A DNA stretch of 64,000 nucleotides from Stomoxys calcitrans (taxonomy: Eukaryota; Arthropoda; Insecta; Diptera; Muscidae): positions 208,138,435 to 208,202,434 of the forward strand of contig NC_081553.1 of assembly GCF_963082655.1 (NCBI RefSeq). The letters are read 5' to 3'. This document shows positions 34,354-45,780 of this stretch, piece by piece. Made by a program: the position numbers and the translations under genes. Within the stretch, counting starts at the first letter, position 1; every line of letters begins with the position of its first letter. The notes beneath the pieces are model-generated. The model saw only the letters and a list, made by a program, of their open reading frames with translations, was not told the origin of the DNA and searched no databases.

Positions 34354-34975
34354 AAAACGAATTTCTTTACTAGCTTCATATTTCTCCCACAATAGGCGAA
34401 AACAAAGTAATGAAACTGACCTACACCAACCTTTGGCAGCAAAGCTCCCATTTCTTGCATAAACAATCCATTTATAATTGGAATATTTTTCCTAATTACC
34501 GTATCAACGCGAGGTTTATTATGCTGAAACCATTACAAATTTTTGGAGCATCTACACATGAATGAAGAAACGTACACGTGAATTCACCAGCAGTACTGAG
34601 CCAACCACTCACGTCCAAATTGTAAGCCAAAATAATTACAGACTTAATGTGCCTCCTCCTTATGTTGGCTTAAGTTCCCATGCTGAATTAGTTTTATTTT
34701 ATGTTTTTTATGCCATTAAAAATGTTGTTCATATTTTCTTGTGTGTAAGAAATTTTTGTTTTAGGTGGATCTTTGGCAGTAACGGTCTTTATTCGTTTGA
34801 ATTTTTCTACATAATTTCATTGTAAAATTTTGTTCATTATTTATTTGTTTTATTATTTTTGCTCAACGTGGTGGCTAAAGTTTGTTGATCGTACAAAACA
34901 CACATACAAAACTTCTGCAAACTTTATGGTACGTTTCATGCATGCTGCAAATGTCTAAAATTGATTAACTCATAA
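34354..34975. other. Intergenic, no gene seen
   Basis: AT-rich. ORF 34562-34825 has no recognisable feature. Confidence 0.35.
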
Positions 34976-34979
34976 TTCC

Positions 34980-35101
34980 ATAAGGAAAGAAGACCTTTAA
35001 GAAAACTAGTCCCATAACTTAAGTAGTCCGCAAAGAAAGTTGTCCCCTAGGAAAAGTACGCGATGTTGACCCGTAAGGGAAGTAGTCCCGTAAGGGAAGT
35101 A
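34980..35101. repeat. Degenerate 17-bp satellite remnant with two intact units
   Basis: Corrupted units (GGAAAGAAGACCTTTAAG, AAAACTAGTCCCATAAC, TTAAGTAGTCCGCAAAG) are followed by two perfect units at about 35071-35101. These directly abut a LINE RT fragment. Confidence 0.8.
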
Positions 35102-35960
35102 CGATTTCTTTGTACCTCATCTCTCAGACTGCCAATATGTATCTGTATGTGGTCAGCGTCCATATGAACTTCAAGATAAGACAACTGATCTGCCAAATTA
35201 TTACTATACAAAGAAAAGAGGGCCCAGAATTGATCCCTGAGGAACATCCTTAAAAACAGGCAAAGATGACAATACAAAAGACTTATAACTGACGGACTGA
35301 TTGCGGTATGACAAGTTCGACAAAATTGTAAAGATGCTTGATCATAGCAGACAACAAGAAATAATTCACAGTGTCAAAAGCCTTAGAATGGTCAAGAAGA
35401 ACATGAAAATTAATCTTGTCTTTCTCCAAATTGACTCTCATTCTCTGAGTGATCTCTGCTAAGGCAGTTATGCAGCTGTAACTAGGACGGAACCCGAATT
35501 GTCTCACATACAACAAAGAGTTCTGGTTGACAAGATTTTACATTTGCAAATACAAAAATTTCTCAAGAACTTTCGACAAGTAACAAAGGATCGCAATTGG
35601 TCTATTTTCCTTGGAATTCTTAGGAAGTGGGATGATCTTGGCATGCTTCCACGATAATGGAAAATAATTTGTGCTCAAAATCTAATTTAAAACATAGGTA
35701 ATATGAGGAATAATAAGCGGGAGCAAGAGTCTTATAAATCTAGGATCTATACCATCCGATCCAACAGCGTTAGACTTCACAGTCGCTGCACACTCAAGGA
35801 AATCGACGGAACCAGCGCACTGGAAACTAAAACCAGCTTCATCATTGAGACAGGGGGTGACATTGAAGCTGTAGAAATTGGGATCTGTGGGGCATTAACA
35901 AATGCTGTTTTTTATTTTACTCCTAGTGCAAGTGCAATTCAGATTTTCTGTATAAAATAT
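35102..35960 (-). mobile_element. LINE reverse transcriptase fragment
   Basis: On the minus strand: SNAVGSDGIDPRFIRLLLPL (about 35775-35715), then PLSWKHAKIIPLPKNSKENR and PIAILCYLSKVLEKFLYLQ (about 35665-35540). Next come QFGFRPSYSCITALAEITQR (about 35505-35445), SKAFDTVN (about 35390-35365) and LFSLYSNNLADQLSYLEVHM (about 35225-35160). The catalytic YADD has decayed to MDADH. The reading ends at two satellite units. It looks jockey/CR1-like; the clade is uncertain. Not functional. Confidence 0.85.
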
Positions 35961-37600
35961 CAGCGCAAAGTTGTACTGGTAAATTATCGATAACATGCAA
36001 TGACACATAATTAGGAACGATTAATCGTGATTTGCACTATATAGTACTAAAATAAAAGGATCCTGTAAAGGATGAAGTTTATTATAGAGGTTGTCGTTTG
36101 AGGGAGGTAGAGCTTTGGGCAAAGACCCTCACGGTTCATATAAATCCATAAAAAAAATAGAAGTATAAACTGATTTCACAATTCAACTTCTTAATATGCT
36201 TAACACACATTTAAGCACTTAAAACGGTATATGATGACTTCTTCTTACACTCGAACAGCTGTTAACAATTTTGAACCCCCTTTGCCGGTTCGTAATGACA
36301 ACAACAACCACATGAATACAAAATTAATTGTCTCAACAACCCACAACAACAATCGTTGGCACGTAGTAGTCTAGGTCAGTAACTTCAACACTGACCGACC
36401 ACCAACAAAATTGCTGACAGTAGTCGTAGCTGCTGATCAACAAAATGAACCACAACACTTCGCCTAACAATTTGAATACTTTGGGGGTTTCTATATGAAA
36501 GATCATTTAATAAAATAAAATATACCTAAATTGGTAGTTTTGAAACCAGACGATGTGCGAATGGAAGATAACGAACATTGGCAAACACAGTGTTGTTTTG
36601 CTTCAGTACGTGCCGCATTGCGCACCGAAATAAATAATTAAATATTTAATTACTTATGCCCGCTGATCCACTATCGTCGTCGAGTAGAGACCATTCAATG
36701 AAAATTGAAGAAAAAGCTAAAACAAAATATAAATTACGCTAAAATACATTGTGTAGACTTTTGTATGAGACGTTATGATTTCTTATCCACTCAAATGGAT
36801 AGAGTGCCAAAGCAAATTCATGCTATCAATGAGCGTTTGAAGATGGCCTATTTTTAAGGAACGCCAAATGGGTAACCTTGCGGGAGGCAGTGACGACAGT
36901 ATTACCACATTTACTAGGAAAATCAAATTTTCGAAATTTCTATGTTTGAAGAAAATTTTAATGATACACAACTGCATCTCGTGTAATCTTCTCCCATTAG
37001 ACATTGTGAAACATTGTTTGGTATTGAGATGTTCTCCTCTATTCAAACTGAGTAACATGTCTTCAGCAATGTCGTATCAATTTTGGGATATCGCCCGATC
37101 GATTTATAAAACTATGGCATCCAAAGTTTGCAAGGTTAAAGTTCAACATTTTGGCATCCTACAAACGGAATGATGAAAAATATGCCTATTTAGGAAGATA
37201 CGAGCATATCAGTAAGCATGACGACACATTAAAAGGTGGGCTCATTTGTACAACAACCACAAATTGTATGGTGCAATCCGCCATCTTTCCATCTGATCGA
37301 CGTTTCGCCAATACATACAAAAAAATTCGTGTGCATGAGTGTATACGTGTGCGTACATGAGGAGAGAATATGCGAGAAAGAAGATGACAACAAAGAGAAT
37401 GCAAACGAAAATTTGACATCTTAATACCGTCAAACCTGGCCAGCTGTTAACTGCTGTTCGCGTGAGATCACCTTTTTAAATTCGCCTTGATCAGTAAGCA
37501 ATGTTTGTGCAAAATTTGGGCGGTCAGCATTATTCGACCGGAGGATATTATGTTTTCAAAAGACAAACAGACTTCACCAACTTGACTTACATTGTCTTGA
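35961..37600. other. Intergenic DNA with several short coding-like segments
   Basis: No complete gene can be built. Plus-strand segments with protein-like composition include MEDNEHWQTQCCFASVRAAL (from 36561, stop 36639-36641), MPADPLSSSSSRDHSMKIEE (from about 36656), and RYDFLSTQMDRVPKQIHAIN (about 36770-36830). They are in different frames, each ended by a stop, with no convincing splice sites. This could be a decayed or TE-derived gene. Confidence 0.3.
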
Positions 37601-37604
37601 CAAT

Positions 37605-40600
37605 CAAAGGTTAGGTTAGGTTTAAGTGGCAGTCTGCCATCAGTCTCACTTAGACGCTTTCGTCCATTGTGATATAATAGGAACAGAAGAAGGAAGATGC
37701 CTTCTAGTTCCTACCGTTAAACTATCCAGATCGCCCAACAACCTGCGAATGTTCACATCCGCTAAATCAGACAGGTTCATAAAGAAATGAGAACGTAAAG
37801 TGGAACTCCTTCTGATTGACAGTGCGGGACACATACACAGAAGGTGTTCTATAGCCTCTTCTTATTCGATGTCCTCATAGCTTCTGCAAAAGTCCTTACT
37901 GGCAACCTTCAGTCTGTCAGTATATTTTCCGATTAGACAGTGACCTATCATGATGGACACAATGACCGAGACGTCTGTTGTATTCAGTGACACCAAAGCG
38001 TTAGACCTCTTCCAGTCTAGATTAGGCTACATAGTTTTGGAATGCTCAAAGTCCCCTCCATCGTCTCATCATCTTCCCTACATGCCCTACACATACTATC
38101 ACTTGCCGCACCGATTTTACATAAGTGAGCTCGTAGTCCTATGTGTCCCGTTATGATACCAATAGCTATAATGACCTCCTTCTAACTTACATTCAGTAAC
38201 AGCCTCGTCTTCTCACGATCTGGATCCCCCCATAGGATTTTCAGCGTCCTAGCGATCGTTTCGCAGTTCCACAATGTTGCATGCGAATTCGGCGCCATCT
38301 CCCTTAACTCGGACTGCGTCGACCCGAGAGGCTTCGGTTCAACCAAGTTTATTGACGGCAGTCCTCTGGCCTTCACTACCAAATAGTCTGCCCTTTCATT
38401 TCCCCTTACTCACTTATGGCCCGGCACCCAAACGATACGGATTTTCCATCCTCAGAGAATGCGTTAATCTCCTTTTTACAGTGCAAAACTGTTCGTGACC
38501 TTACTGTACTGGTTGTTACTGCCCTTATGGCCTGTTTACTGTCCGTAAAGATGTTCACACTCGATGTCCTCGCATTAGCACCACACCTTTTCACACATTC
38601 CGTGATCGCCCGGATATCCGCCCGCAGGACCGTATTATGGTCAGGCAGTCTAAAACAGATCTTAGTTCCTGGATTCTCAATGTACAATAGACCCCTAGGC
38701 CCACTCTGTCCTCTAGCTTTGATCCATCCGTGGCAATGGTCGCAGCAATTTGTCTAGCCACAATGTCCAGAGGCATTAGATGTAGCATTAAATTCAGTGC
38801 GTGTCTTCAAATGGTGTCGTTTTCAGTGCGGCTGTGATGCACAAAAAAAGGGGACTTTTGAAGCGCCGTCCACCAGACCACAACACCATATAGCATTATA
38901 GGTCCGACAACTGCAGTTTATACACAATGCATGGCACGCCGTCAAAGCTCCACGAGTTTGCCAATGGTTATCTTGCAGTTGTATAGAGCAAGAGGTGCGT
39001 TTCTTGCCCTTTTCAAAATGTTCAATTTCCTGTCCAGCAAAACACCCAGGAATTTTGCGCTTTCTGTAAATGGAACATTCTCTCCTCCAAAGGAGACAGA
39101 TTCAACTGTAGGCAACTTTTATCTCCTGCTAAAGAGAACTACTTCTGTCTTGAATGGATTTGCACCTAGACCAATTTCGGTAGCCCACTTCGCTGTTGAA
39201 CATGGAGCTTCCGAAAGTAGTAGTGAAGTTAGTGCTGGGAAACTTTCCCCTAGCCCCAATTGCCACGTCATCAGCATACGCGACCACTTTTACACCTTTT
39301 TCTTCCAGAGACAATAATATATTGTTAATGACTATATTCCATTGTCGATTAGATAGTACACCTCCTTGAGGCTTTTCTCTTCTGACCCATTTTTTTAGAT
39401 CCACATATCCAAAGCTTGCCTCAATGCATCTTTTGTTAAATAAGTTATTCATAAACTTTCTTATGATATGGTTGATACCTATAAACTCCAACTCCGTCAT
39501 GATTTCCGTCGTTTTTCCATTATTGAAAGCACTTTCAATGTCAAGAAATGCTACCATTGTATATACCTTGACAGCGGGAGAAACCTCTATGTAGCGGACT
39601 AGTTGGTGAAGGGCTGTTTGCCTTTACCATATGCATGCCGCCGCCGTGACAGGCGATCTCCAGGGATCTTGGCTCTTAGATATCTTTCTATCAACCTCTC
39701 AAGAGTCTTCAGCATAAAGTATGACAGACTAATAGGACGAATATCTTTCGGCTTCGTTTGGTAAGGTTTTTCCTGCTTTCGGAACGAAAATGACCTTCGT
39801 GTCCCTCCATCCCACAGGTATATATGACATGCTGATACAAACAGAGTATATCTCCCTAAGCCAAGGAACCAGTCTATCAGACACAGCTTGAAATTCATCC
39901 GGTTATAGATCATCAGGGCCTTAAAGGAGTCGAAACTTATTATCGCCCAAAGGATTTTCGGCTCAGACACAATTTCCCTAATAACCTCCGTCGAATGCAT
40001 ACCAGCCTCTTCTGGCGCTACGTTGTCTGTTAGAGAATTTGCCGGGAAATGTGTATCAACTAGTAGTTCTAGTGTTTCCTCACTAGACATTGTCCATACA
40101 TTCTCTAACTTCTGAATATACCCCACCGTAATAGGTCTCGAGGACAGAATCTTCCTTAGCCTAGAGGCCTCAGATGTATCCTCCACTTAGCTACAGAATT
40201 CCACCCAGGATTTGTTCTAAGCCTTTCTCAGCTCGCCCTTATATTTTCTTAACTCAGCCTTATAGATGTCCCAATCGTGTGTTGGTTTCGCTCTGTTGAA
40301 GAATTTTCTGCAACCCTTCCTTAGACCAACCATTTCAGGGCTCCACCATGGCGGTTGCTGTTTGCCCCTTGGCTTGGCACTAGGACATGCTGACACAAGC
40401 AAGTCATTCAGGGCCTTCGTGTTCCGCTTGACTATTATAACTATATTCTCCGCAGTTGTCACTTCATTTGCCGGCCTAGAAGGGATAGATGTGCAGAATT
40501 TGTGCCGAAATTTATCCCAATCCGCCTCTCTTTTGGTTAGCCGAGGGACCACTTCTGCAGTATTTTCTCCAACGATGATCAGAGTAGCTGTGGTCGTCCA

Positions 40601-42450
40601 ACACTTCCCTGTCGCATATTCTCCCAGTTATATCTTTCGATACAAAAACAATATCTTGTACCTCCTGCTTGTTCCAGGTAATAAAGAATGGTGTTCCCTT
40701 TGGTTCCCTTTATTACAAATGGCAAGATTGCAACTTACAATATATTCGATAAGCTGCTCACCCCTTTCGTCGACATCCGAACGTACCCATATCTGATTGT
40801 TGTTGTTTGTTGTGTTCTATCTTTCGTCGACTTGATTCTGTTGAGTGACAAGACCCAGGAACTCTGCGACTAAGATAGGGTGCGTCCACAAGGATCTGGG
40901 TCTAAGTCGAGTGGGTCTGGCTGGTTACAATCGGAACATACATCTTGCACGTCGGCATCCATCCGTGCTCTGTAGGAGTTGAGGCGGCTGCATCTGCCGG
41001 AACGTAATTCAGCCAGAACTACTTTGGTTTGCCGGGGGAGGTCAATTTTTTCAGGTGCAATGGACTACATTCACCCGATAGCTGTTTACCGTATCTCCTA
41101 CCATGTCTGCATGAATGTTGTCTAGACCTGCTTGATATGCCGCTTGATCTAGAAGTTCTCTCTTGTAGCGCTGAACTTAACGCTCTAGATCATGTAGATC
41201 TACACATATCTGGTGATTTGCATTAGCAACTTTTGGTTTAAAGACGGCATCTCTGAATCGTGTGCCATGTATAGAGAAGGCAGCCAGCAATGAGACTAAC
41301 TAAAGGCTGGCTACCACTGCATCTTTAGTGCTTAGCGACGGAAGAAGAAAAACATTTACACTTGGCAAGAATACATGCTCTGGGTCTCCCATTCCCCGTA
41401 CTCTTGGGTAGTTTAAATACCGGAATTCTTAGTCCACGAACCATTCCTCCACACATCCTTGGTTCCAGGATAAGAACCACGTCAAATCCCCTGTCATCAG
41501 AAGGACCTTTTGTGCCACCGAGGCGGCCTTACAATGGTGGAGATTTACATATATGAAACAGAAACCGGACCATAGTCAGAATTCAGAACTTCCACCACTG
41601 TTGCGTTAGCCTCGTCTTCTTATTTCGCTAGGAGTTCATCCTCACAAGATTCGTTAGATCTTGCCATGATGCGATACTCCGCACGCCTCTAGGGGCAGGT
41701 GATAAAGTAGTGGAACCACTCTTCCACTGGACACTTGCGGTGTGGACGGTTCATCCTTAGATGCTTCACTAGCTGCTGCTGTCGAAGTACTTTTTGAGTT
41801 CCGCCCTTTCCCACGGGCGCATACCTTGAGCCCAGTCCAACCGGATAATCCCGTTTCGAAGCTTTCCCCTATTATCTCGATTATGGCAGGGGGATTTTCA
41901 GTCTCCTGCAATCTGCTAGACCTTAGCGATTTGGTCGATAGTTCCTCAGTCAAGAGTTCAGCAACAACTGCTGAGTCATCTCCTGTTTCCCCAACCCCAC
42001 CGCTTCTATAGACCTTCAGTTTCAAATTGTTGAATCCGTCGGATACAACTCCTTCGAACTTGTTGAGGTCTGCGATACGGCCGGAGTTAGATATGAATAT
42101 TGCATGTCTTCGGTCACCATCAGCTTCATCCAACCTAACAATCTTCCAGTCGGTGGTTGAAAGATTGGGATTACATTCTCTTAGTCTTCCATGTATGGAT
42201 TCACGATCTAACGCGCATGCTTAGTATCCAAGCATGCGCCATTGGTCGAGAAGGAATATCTTCTTCCTTGACTTAATCTAGTGCTGCACCTAGCCAGATC
42301 TAACCAATCTCTTTTAGCGCAGAACGATACATTTGAGCGGTGATCGGCCCCGATACCAGCCTGCATCGTCACAAACTGGAGGAGGCCTAGGAAATTCCGC
42401 AAGAACATCGGAGTATACTGATGACAGTCCATTGACTCCAATCAAAGGTT
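37605..42450 (-). mobile_element. LOA-type LINE, nearly full length, with nested insertion
   Basis: Minus-strand order from high to low coordinate. First is an ORF1 C-terminal part with basic and Ser-rich stretches (42133-41654). Then the endonuclease start (YVNLHHCKAASVAQKVLL, then after a frameshift FDVVLILEPRMCGGMVRGLR and GRPRACILAK, 41560-41380). After an inserted jockey piece the endonuclease resumes (ERGEQLIEYIVSCNLAICNK, about 40770-40705; VLDDHSYSDHRW, about 40590). A linker with WWSPE follows (40552-40217), then RT (KDIRPISLSYFMLKTLERLI, about 39740-39680; FLDIESAFNN; VVAYADDVAIGARG, about 39290-39250). RNase H comes next (ATDGSKLEDRVGLGVYC, about 38735-38685; NIFTDSKQAIRAV, about 38550) and a 3' region to about 37605. 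RNase H after RT points to the LOA/I group. Frameshifts and stops make it inactive. Confidence 0.85.
40796..41200 (-). mobile_element. 5'-truncated jockey-type LINE inserted in the LOA endonuclease
   Basis: On the minus strand it encodes the jockey C-terminal signature: DLPRQTKVVLAELRSGRCSR, LNSYRARMDADVQDVCSDC, then VAEFLGLVTQ and DER near a stop. A CAA-rich 3' tail (plus-strand TTGTTGTTTGTTGTG, 40798-40812) follows. Twelve-base flanks TACCCATATCTG (40784-40795) and TACACATATCTG (41201-41212) match at 11 of 12 bases and form the target-site duplication. The LOA endonuclease reading resumes on each side. Confidence 0.85.
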
Positions 42451-42454
42451 ATGT

Positions 42455-43265
42455 GGTCAAAAATCCGCATTTGCAGATGTTACAAAAGGAGTGACGAAGA
42501 TAGTACGTACCCATCCTATAGTGTAGGGGGATAAAAACTTGTGGTTTTGATTTTTATGCTTCAATCAACGCAAGAAAATTGTTTTTAGTCACGAACAAAA
42601 AAAACAACGTTGCATAGTGTTGTTATAAATATTTTAACAATGGTAGCCATTCATCAACAATTGAAAAATATCGATTTTTGTTTTCAATGAAAAAAACCAA
42701 AGTTTGATTTCATTATGAGGGTTTAATATATCATAAATGTCTATTAAAATGTAGGTGAAGTTTCAATCATTTTGTTAACACAATTTGGGTTAAATAAACA
42801 TAACAACACGATATTAATCCATAAGTAATGCCAACAGCAAAGAAAATAAATTACAAACCACAAATGATCTCAACGTGTATCAAACAGCAATTTGACAGAG
42901 TCGAGCACTCTTTTTTTTGCTTTTCGTTAACTTCAAATCGATCGTACGTATATCTTCTGGCATCAAATTTGTGTTATTTTTTTAGTGATTTTGGGTATCG
43001 TTGACATTTATAATTATGTTGCTGTCAGGGCCGATTAATTGTTGTTTATTAATTCTTTACTCTTGCTTAAATTGAGATCATAACACCTTCGGAGTTTTAC
43101 ACCAACCACCATAGGGTAGGGGGTATTCACTTAGTCATTCCATTTGCAATACATCGATATATTCCTTTTCGACCCTATATAGGGTTTGTTTTATTTACAC
43201 TCAGAGAAACGGCCTTTATTTATTTTTATAACCACCACCATAGGATGGGGATATACAAATCTAGC
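42455..43265. repeat. Family A fragments and AT-rich DNA left of satellite array 3
   Basis: 42460-42540 is a family A tail (TTACAAAAGGAGTGACGAAG, then GTACCCATCCTATAGTGTAG). 42540-43080 is AT-rich without a gene. 43090-43190 and 43225-43265 are two family A heads (ACCAACCACCATAGGGTAGG; ACCACCACCATAGGATGGGG), the second running straight into the satellite. Confidence 0.6.
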
Positions 43266-44135
43266 CATTCCCGCAAGGATGTAGTCCCGCAGGGGAAGTA
43301 GTCCCGTAAGGGAAGTAGTCCCGCAAGGAAAGTAGTCCCGCAAGGGAAATAGTCCCGCAACGGAAGTAGTCCCGCAGGGGAAGTAGTCCCGCAAGGGAAG
43401 TAGTCCCGTAAGGGAAGTAGTCCCGCAAGGAAAGTAGTCCCGCAACGGAAGTAGTCCCGCAGGGGAAGTAGTCCCGCAAGGGAAGTAGTCCCGCCAGGGA
43501 AGTAGTCCCGCAAGGGAAGTAGTCCCGCAAGAGAAGTAGTCCCAAAAGGGAAGTAGTCCCGCAAGGGAAGTAGTCCCAAAAGGGAAGTAGTCCCAAAAGG
43601 GAAGTAGTCCCAAAAGGGAAGTAGTCCCAAAAGGGAAGTAGTCCCAAAAGGGAAGTAGTCCCAAAAGGGAAGTAGTCCCAAAAGGGAAGTAGTCCCGCAA
43701 GGGAAGTAGTCCCGCAAGGGAAGTAGTCCCGCAAGAGAAGTAGTCCCAAAAGGGAAGTAGTCCCGTAAGGGAAGTAGTCCCGCAAGGGAAGTAGTCCCGC
43801 AACGGAAGTAGTCCCGCAGGGGAAGTAGTCCCGCAAGGGAAGTAGTCCCGTAAGGGAAGTAGTCCCGCAAGGAAAGTAGTCCCGTAAGGGAAGTAGTCCC
43901 GCAAGGAAAGTAGTCCCGTAAGGGAAGTAGTCCCGCAACGGAAGTAGTCCCGCAGGGGAAGTAGTCCCGCAAGGAAAGTAGTCCCGCAAGGGAAGTAGTC
44001 CCGCAAGGGAAGTAGTCCCGCAAGAGAAGTAGTCCCGCAAGGGAAGTAGTCCCAAAAGGGAAGTATTCCCGTAAGGGAAGTATTCCCGTAAGGGAAGTAT
44101 TCCCGTAAGGGAAGTATTCCCGTAAGGGAAGTATT
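43266..44135. repeat. 17-bp satellite, array 3 (about 51 units) with higher-order repeats
   Basis: It is the same unit as arrays 1 and 2 but dominated by CCCGCAAGGG, CCCAAAAGGG, CCCGCAACGG and CCCGCAGGGG variants. Five successive variants recur in the same order with an 85-bp period (starts 43356, 43441; related runs at 43798 and 43934). A block of CCCAAAAGGG units fills about 43545-43690. The right end has five GTATT-type units. Three false minus-strand ORFs of 264-357 codons arise from it. Confidence 0.95.
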
Positions 44136-45075
44136 ATTCTCATTCACCGTGCAAAACGTGGAGCCTTCAATCTGCTCTGCCAACGCTATGCCCCGTTTGT
44201 CGTTACCTAGGGAAGAATGCAATGAAATGTGATGCCCATTGCGGCCAGATAACCAGTAACCCACTTATGTCGGGTTTGTAAGCTTGGCCATTAATTGGGA
44301 CACAGCTACCAACCGGTGGTATGTACACGTTGTATAGCTCTATCTCGGCAATACCGGACCTGACTACTAACCCCATGTAGGGGTCACTAGCGCCAGACGC
44401 AAGCGAGATGGATCTATACTGCACGAAATGGGGCATCACGAAGGTCAATCCCCCACTTCCATTCCCTAAGCGATCCTTACGTAGCACATTCTATCCGTGA
44501 CAACTGTGCAAGCTGCAGGTGTCGATCAGCTTTGTCTCCTTGATCGCGGCAACCAATATGTTCTTCCGACTCATAAAATCCTCATACTCGTCGATCTTGC
44601 CACGGAGACAGTTGCAATTCAATTGCAAAATGATACACTTTCCGGGACTGGGCTGACAATATTGGGGCTGGGATGCTGCTGTTGCATATATTGCCACACG
44701 GGAGAGGTCGGGGGGTCGACGTGGACGCAGAAGGCGACGACGACACTTGTGACCCACTGCTGTCTATGTTCGCACAGCACCTTGCAACATATCCAGTATG
44801 ACGTAGTGATGTAAGGCCGGAGCAAGATCGGAAATGTACCCACTCCACGCACCGGTTACATCTCACCGACACAGATCGACAAGTGGAGGCGGTTCTGGCA
44901 AACCGAACAGATTCCGGGTCCGGGGTTCTTTACAATCCCAGCACGGACCAGAATCGTGAGGAGAAGGCACTCCGGGATGTGCCTCCCCCATGAGGAAAAA
45001 AGGACGAACACGTACACTACTTTTATGGGATTTATTTGCAGATGCAGTATGTAACTCCACCTTTAAGACCAAAAC
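44136..45075 (-). mobile_element. LINE ORF2 N-terminal part: Cys/His finger and endonuclease
   Basis: On the minus strand a finger-like module reads CSVCQNRLHLSIC, then SVRCNRCVEWVHFRSCSGLT (about 44910-44820), with spacing like a PHD/RING-type zinc finger. The endonuclease start follows (IILQLNCNCLRGKIDEYEDF and VAAIKETKLID, 44660-44540). Next come SLASGASDPYMG and YNVYIPPVGSCVP (44410-44300), and SLGNDKRGIALAEQIEGST down to FCTVNEN at about 44140. There the 17-bp satellite begins. The rest of this LINE is absent. Its sequence differs from the LOA element at 37605-42450. Confidence 0.75.
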
Positions 45076-45079
45076 GGAA

Positions 45080-45780
45080 TGAGCACATTGAGGTTTTTAG
45101 CGTCGCGTTGACAATGGTCCTTAAAACTTGTGTTAATACAAACGTACTTTTACACTGCTCATTAAATGCGGGTTTATGGCCCACGTCAACTGATTTTATA
45201 AAGGGATAGCAGATAATTACTACATATTAAAAAATCTTTTATTGATCAGTGTAAATCTAATATATTTTTTTATGTCCAGTCACTTCAGCCCTGCTGAAGA
45301 ATTATTTGGCCATGGCAGTAAACTTTATTCTTCATTATTGTATCGTGTGTTCTGACACTATAATGGCAGAAAGAGAGGAGCAATATTTAAAAAACAATTA
45401 GTTGCAAGTCAGCTTAACGTTACCATTTATAAATGTACCATGTAGTCCGCTCTGCCATCAACTACAGGGTTGTATCGTTAATATATGTGGTATTTATGCA
45501 AGTGGCCTTACCTTTTTTTAGTATACCCTGAGAGTAATTAGAGATTTATGAAAGTAACCAAAGTAATCACAATACTCACGATTGGCAATACAACTCTGCG
45601 AGCCCATAGCCAATACAACTCTGCGGGTTGGCGTGTGTTTGTGTACAAGTAAAAGATGGAATTTGACGACAAATTTATTAAATTTTTTGTGGAATATCAA
45701 TCAATATTTCCTGAAATCGAATAAAAACTAACTAAACAACACAAAAGTCAAACGCAAATTGCAAAATACACGCCTCAAAC
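45080..45780. promoter_or_regulatory. Upstream region of pygo
   Basis: Unique AT-rich DNA between the last LINE fragment and the long A-rich 5' UTR of pygo. It probably holds the pygo promoter. I cannot point to a clear TATA box, initiator or DRE. Confidence 0.35.

Noticed and set aside
43191..44264. Minus-strand ORFs of 357, 305 and 264 codons
   Set aside because: The same satellite read in three frames. Only the first about 40 residues of the longest belong to a LINE endonuclease.
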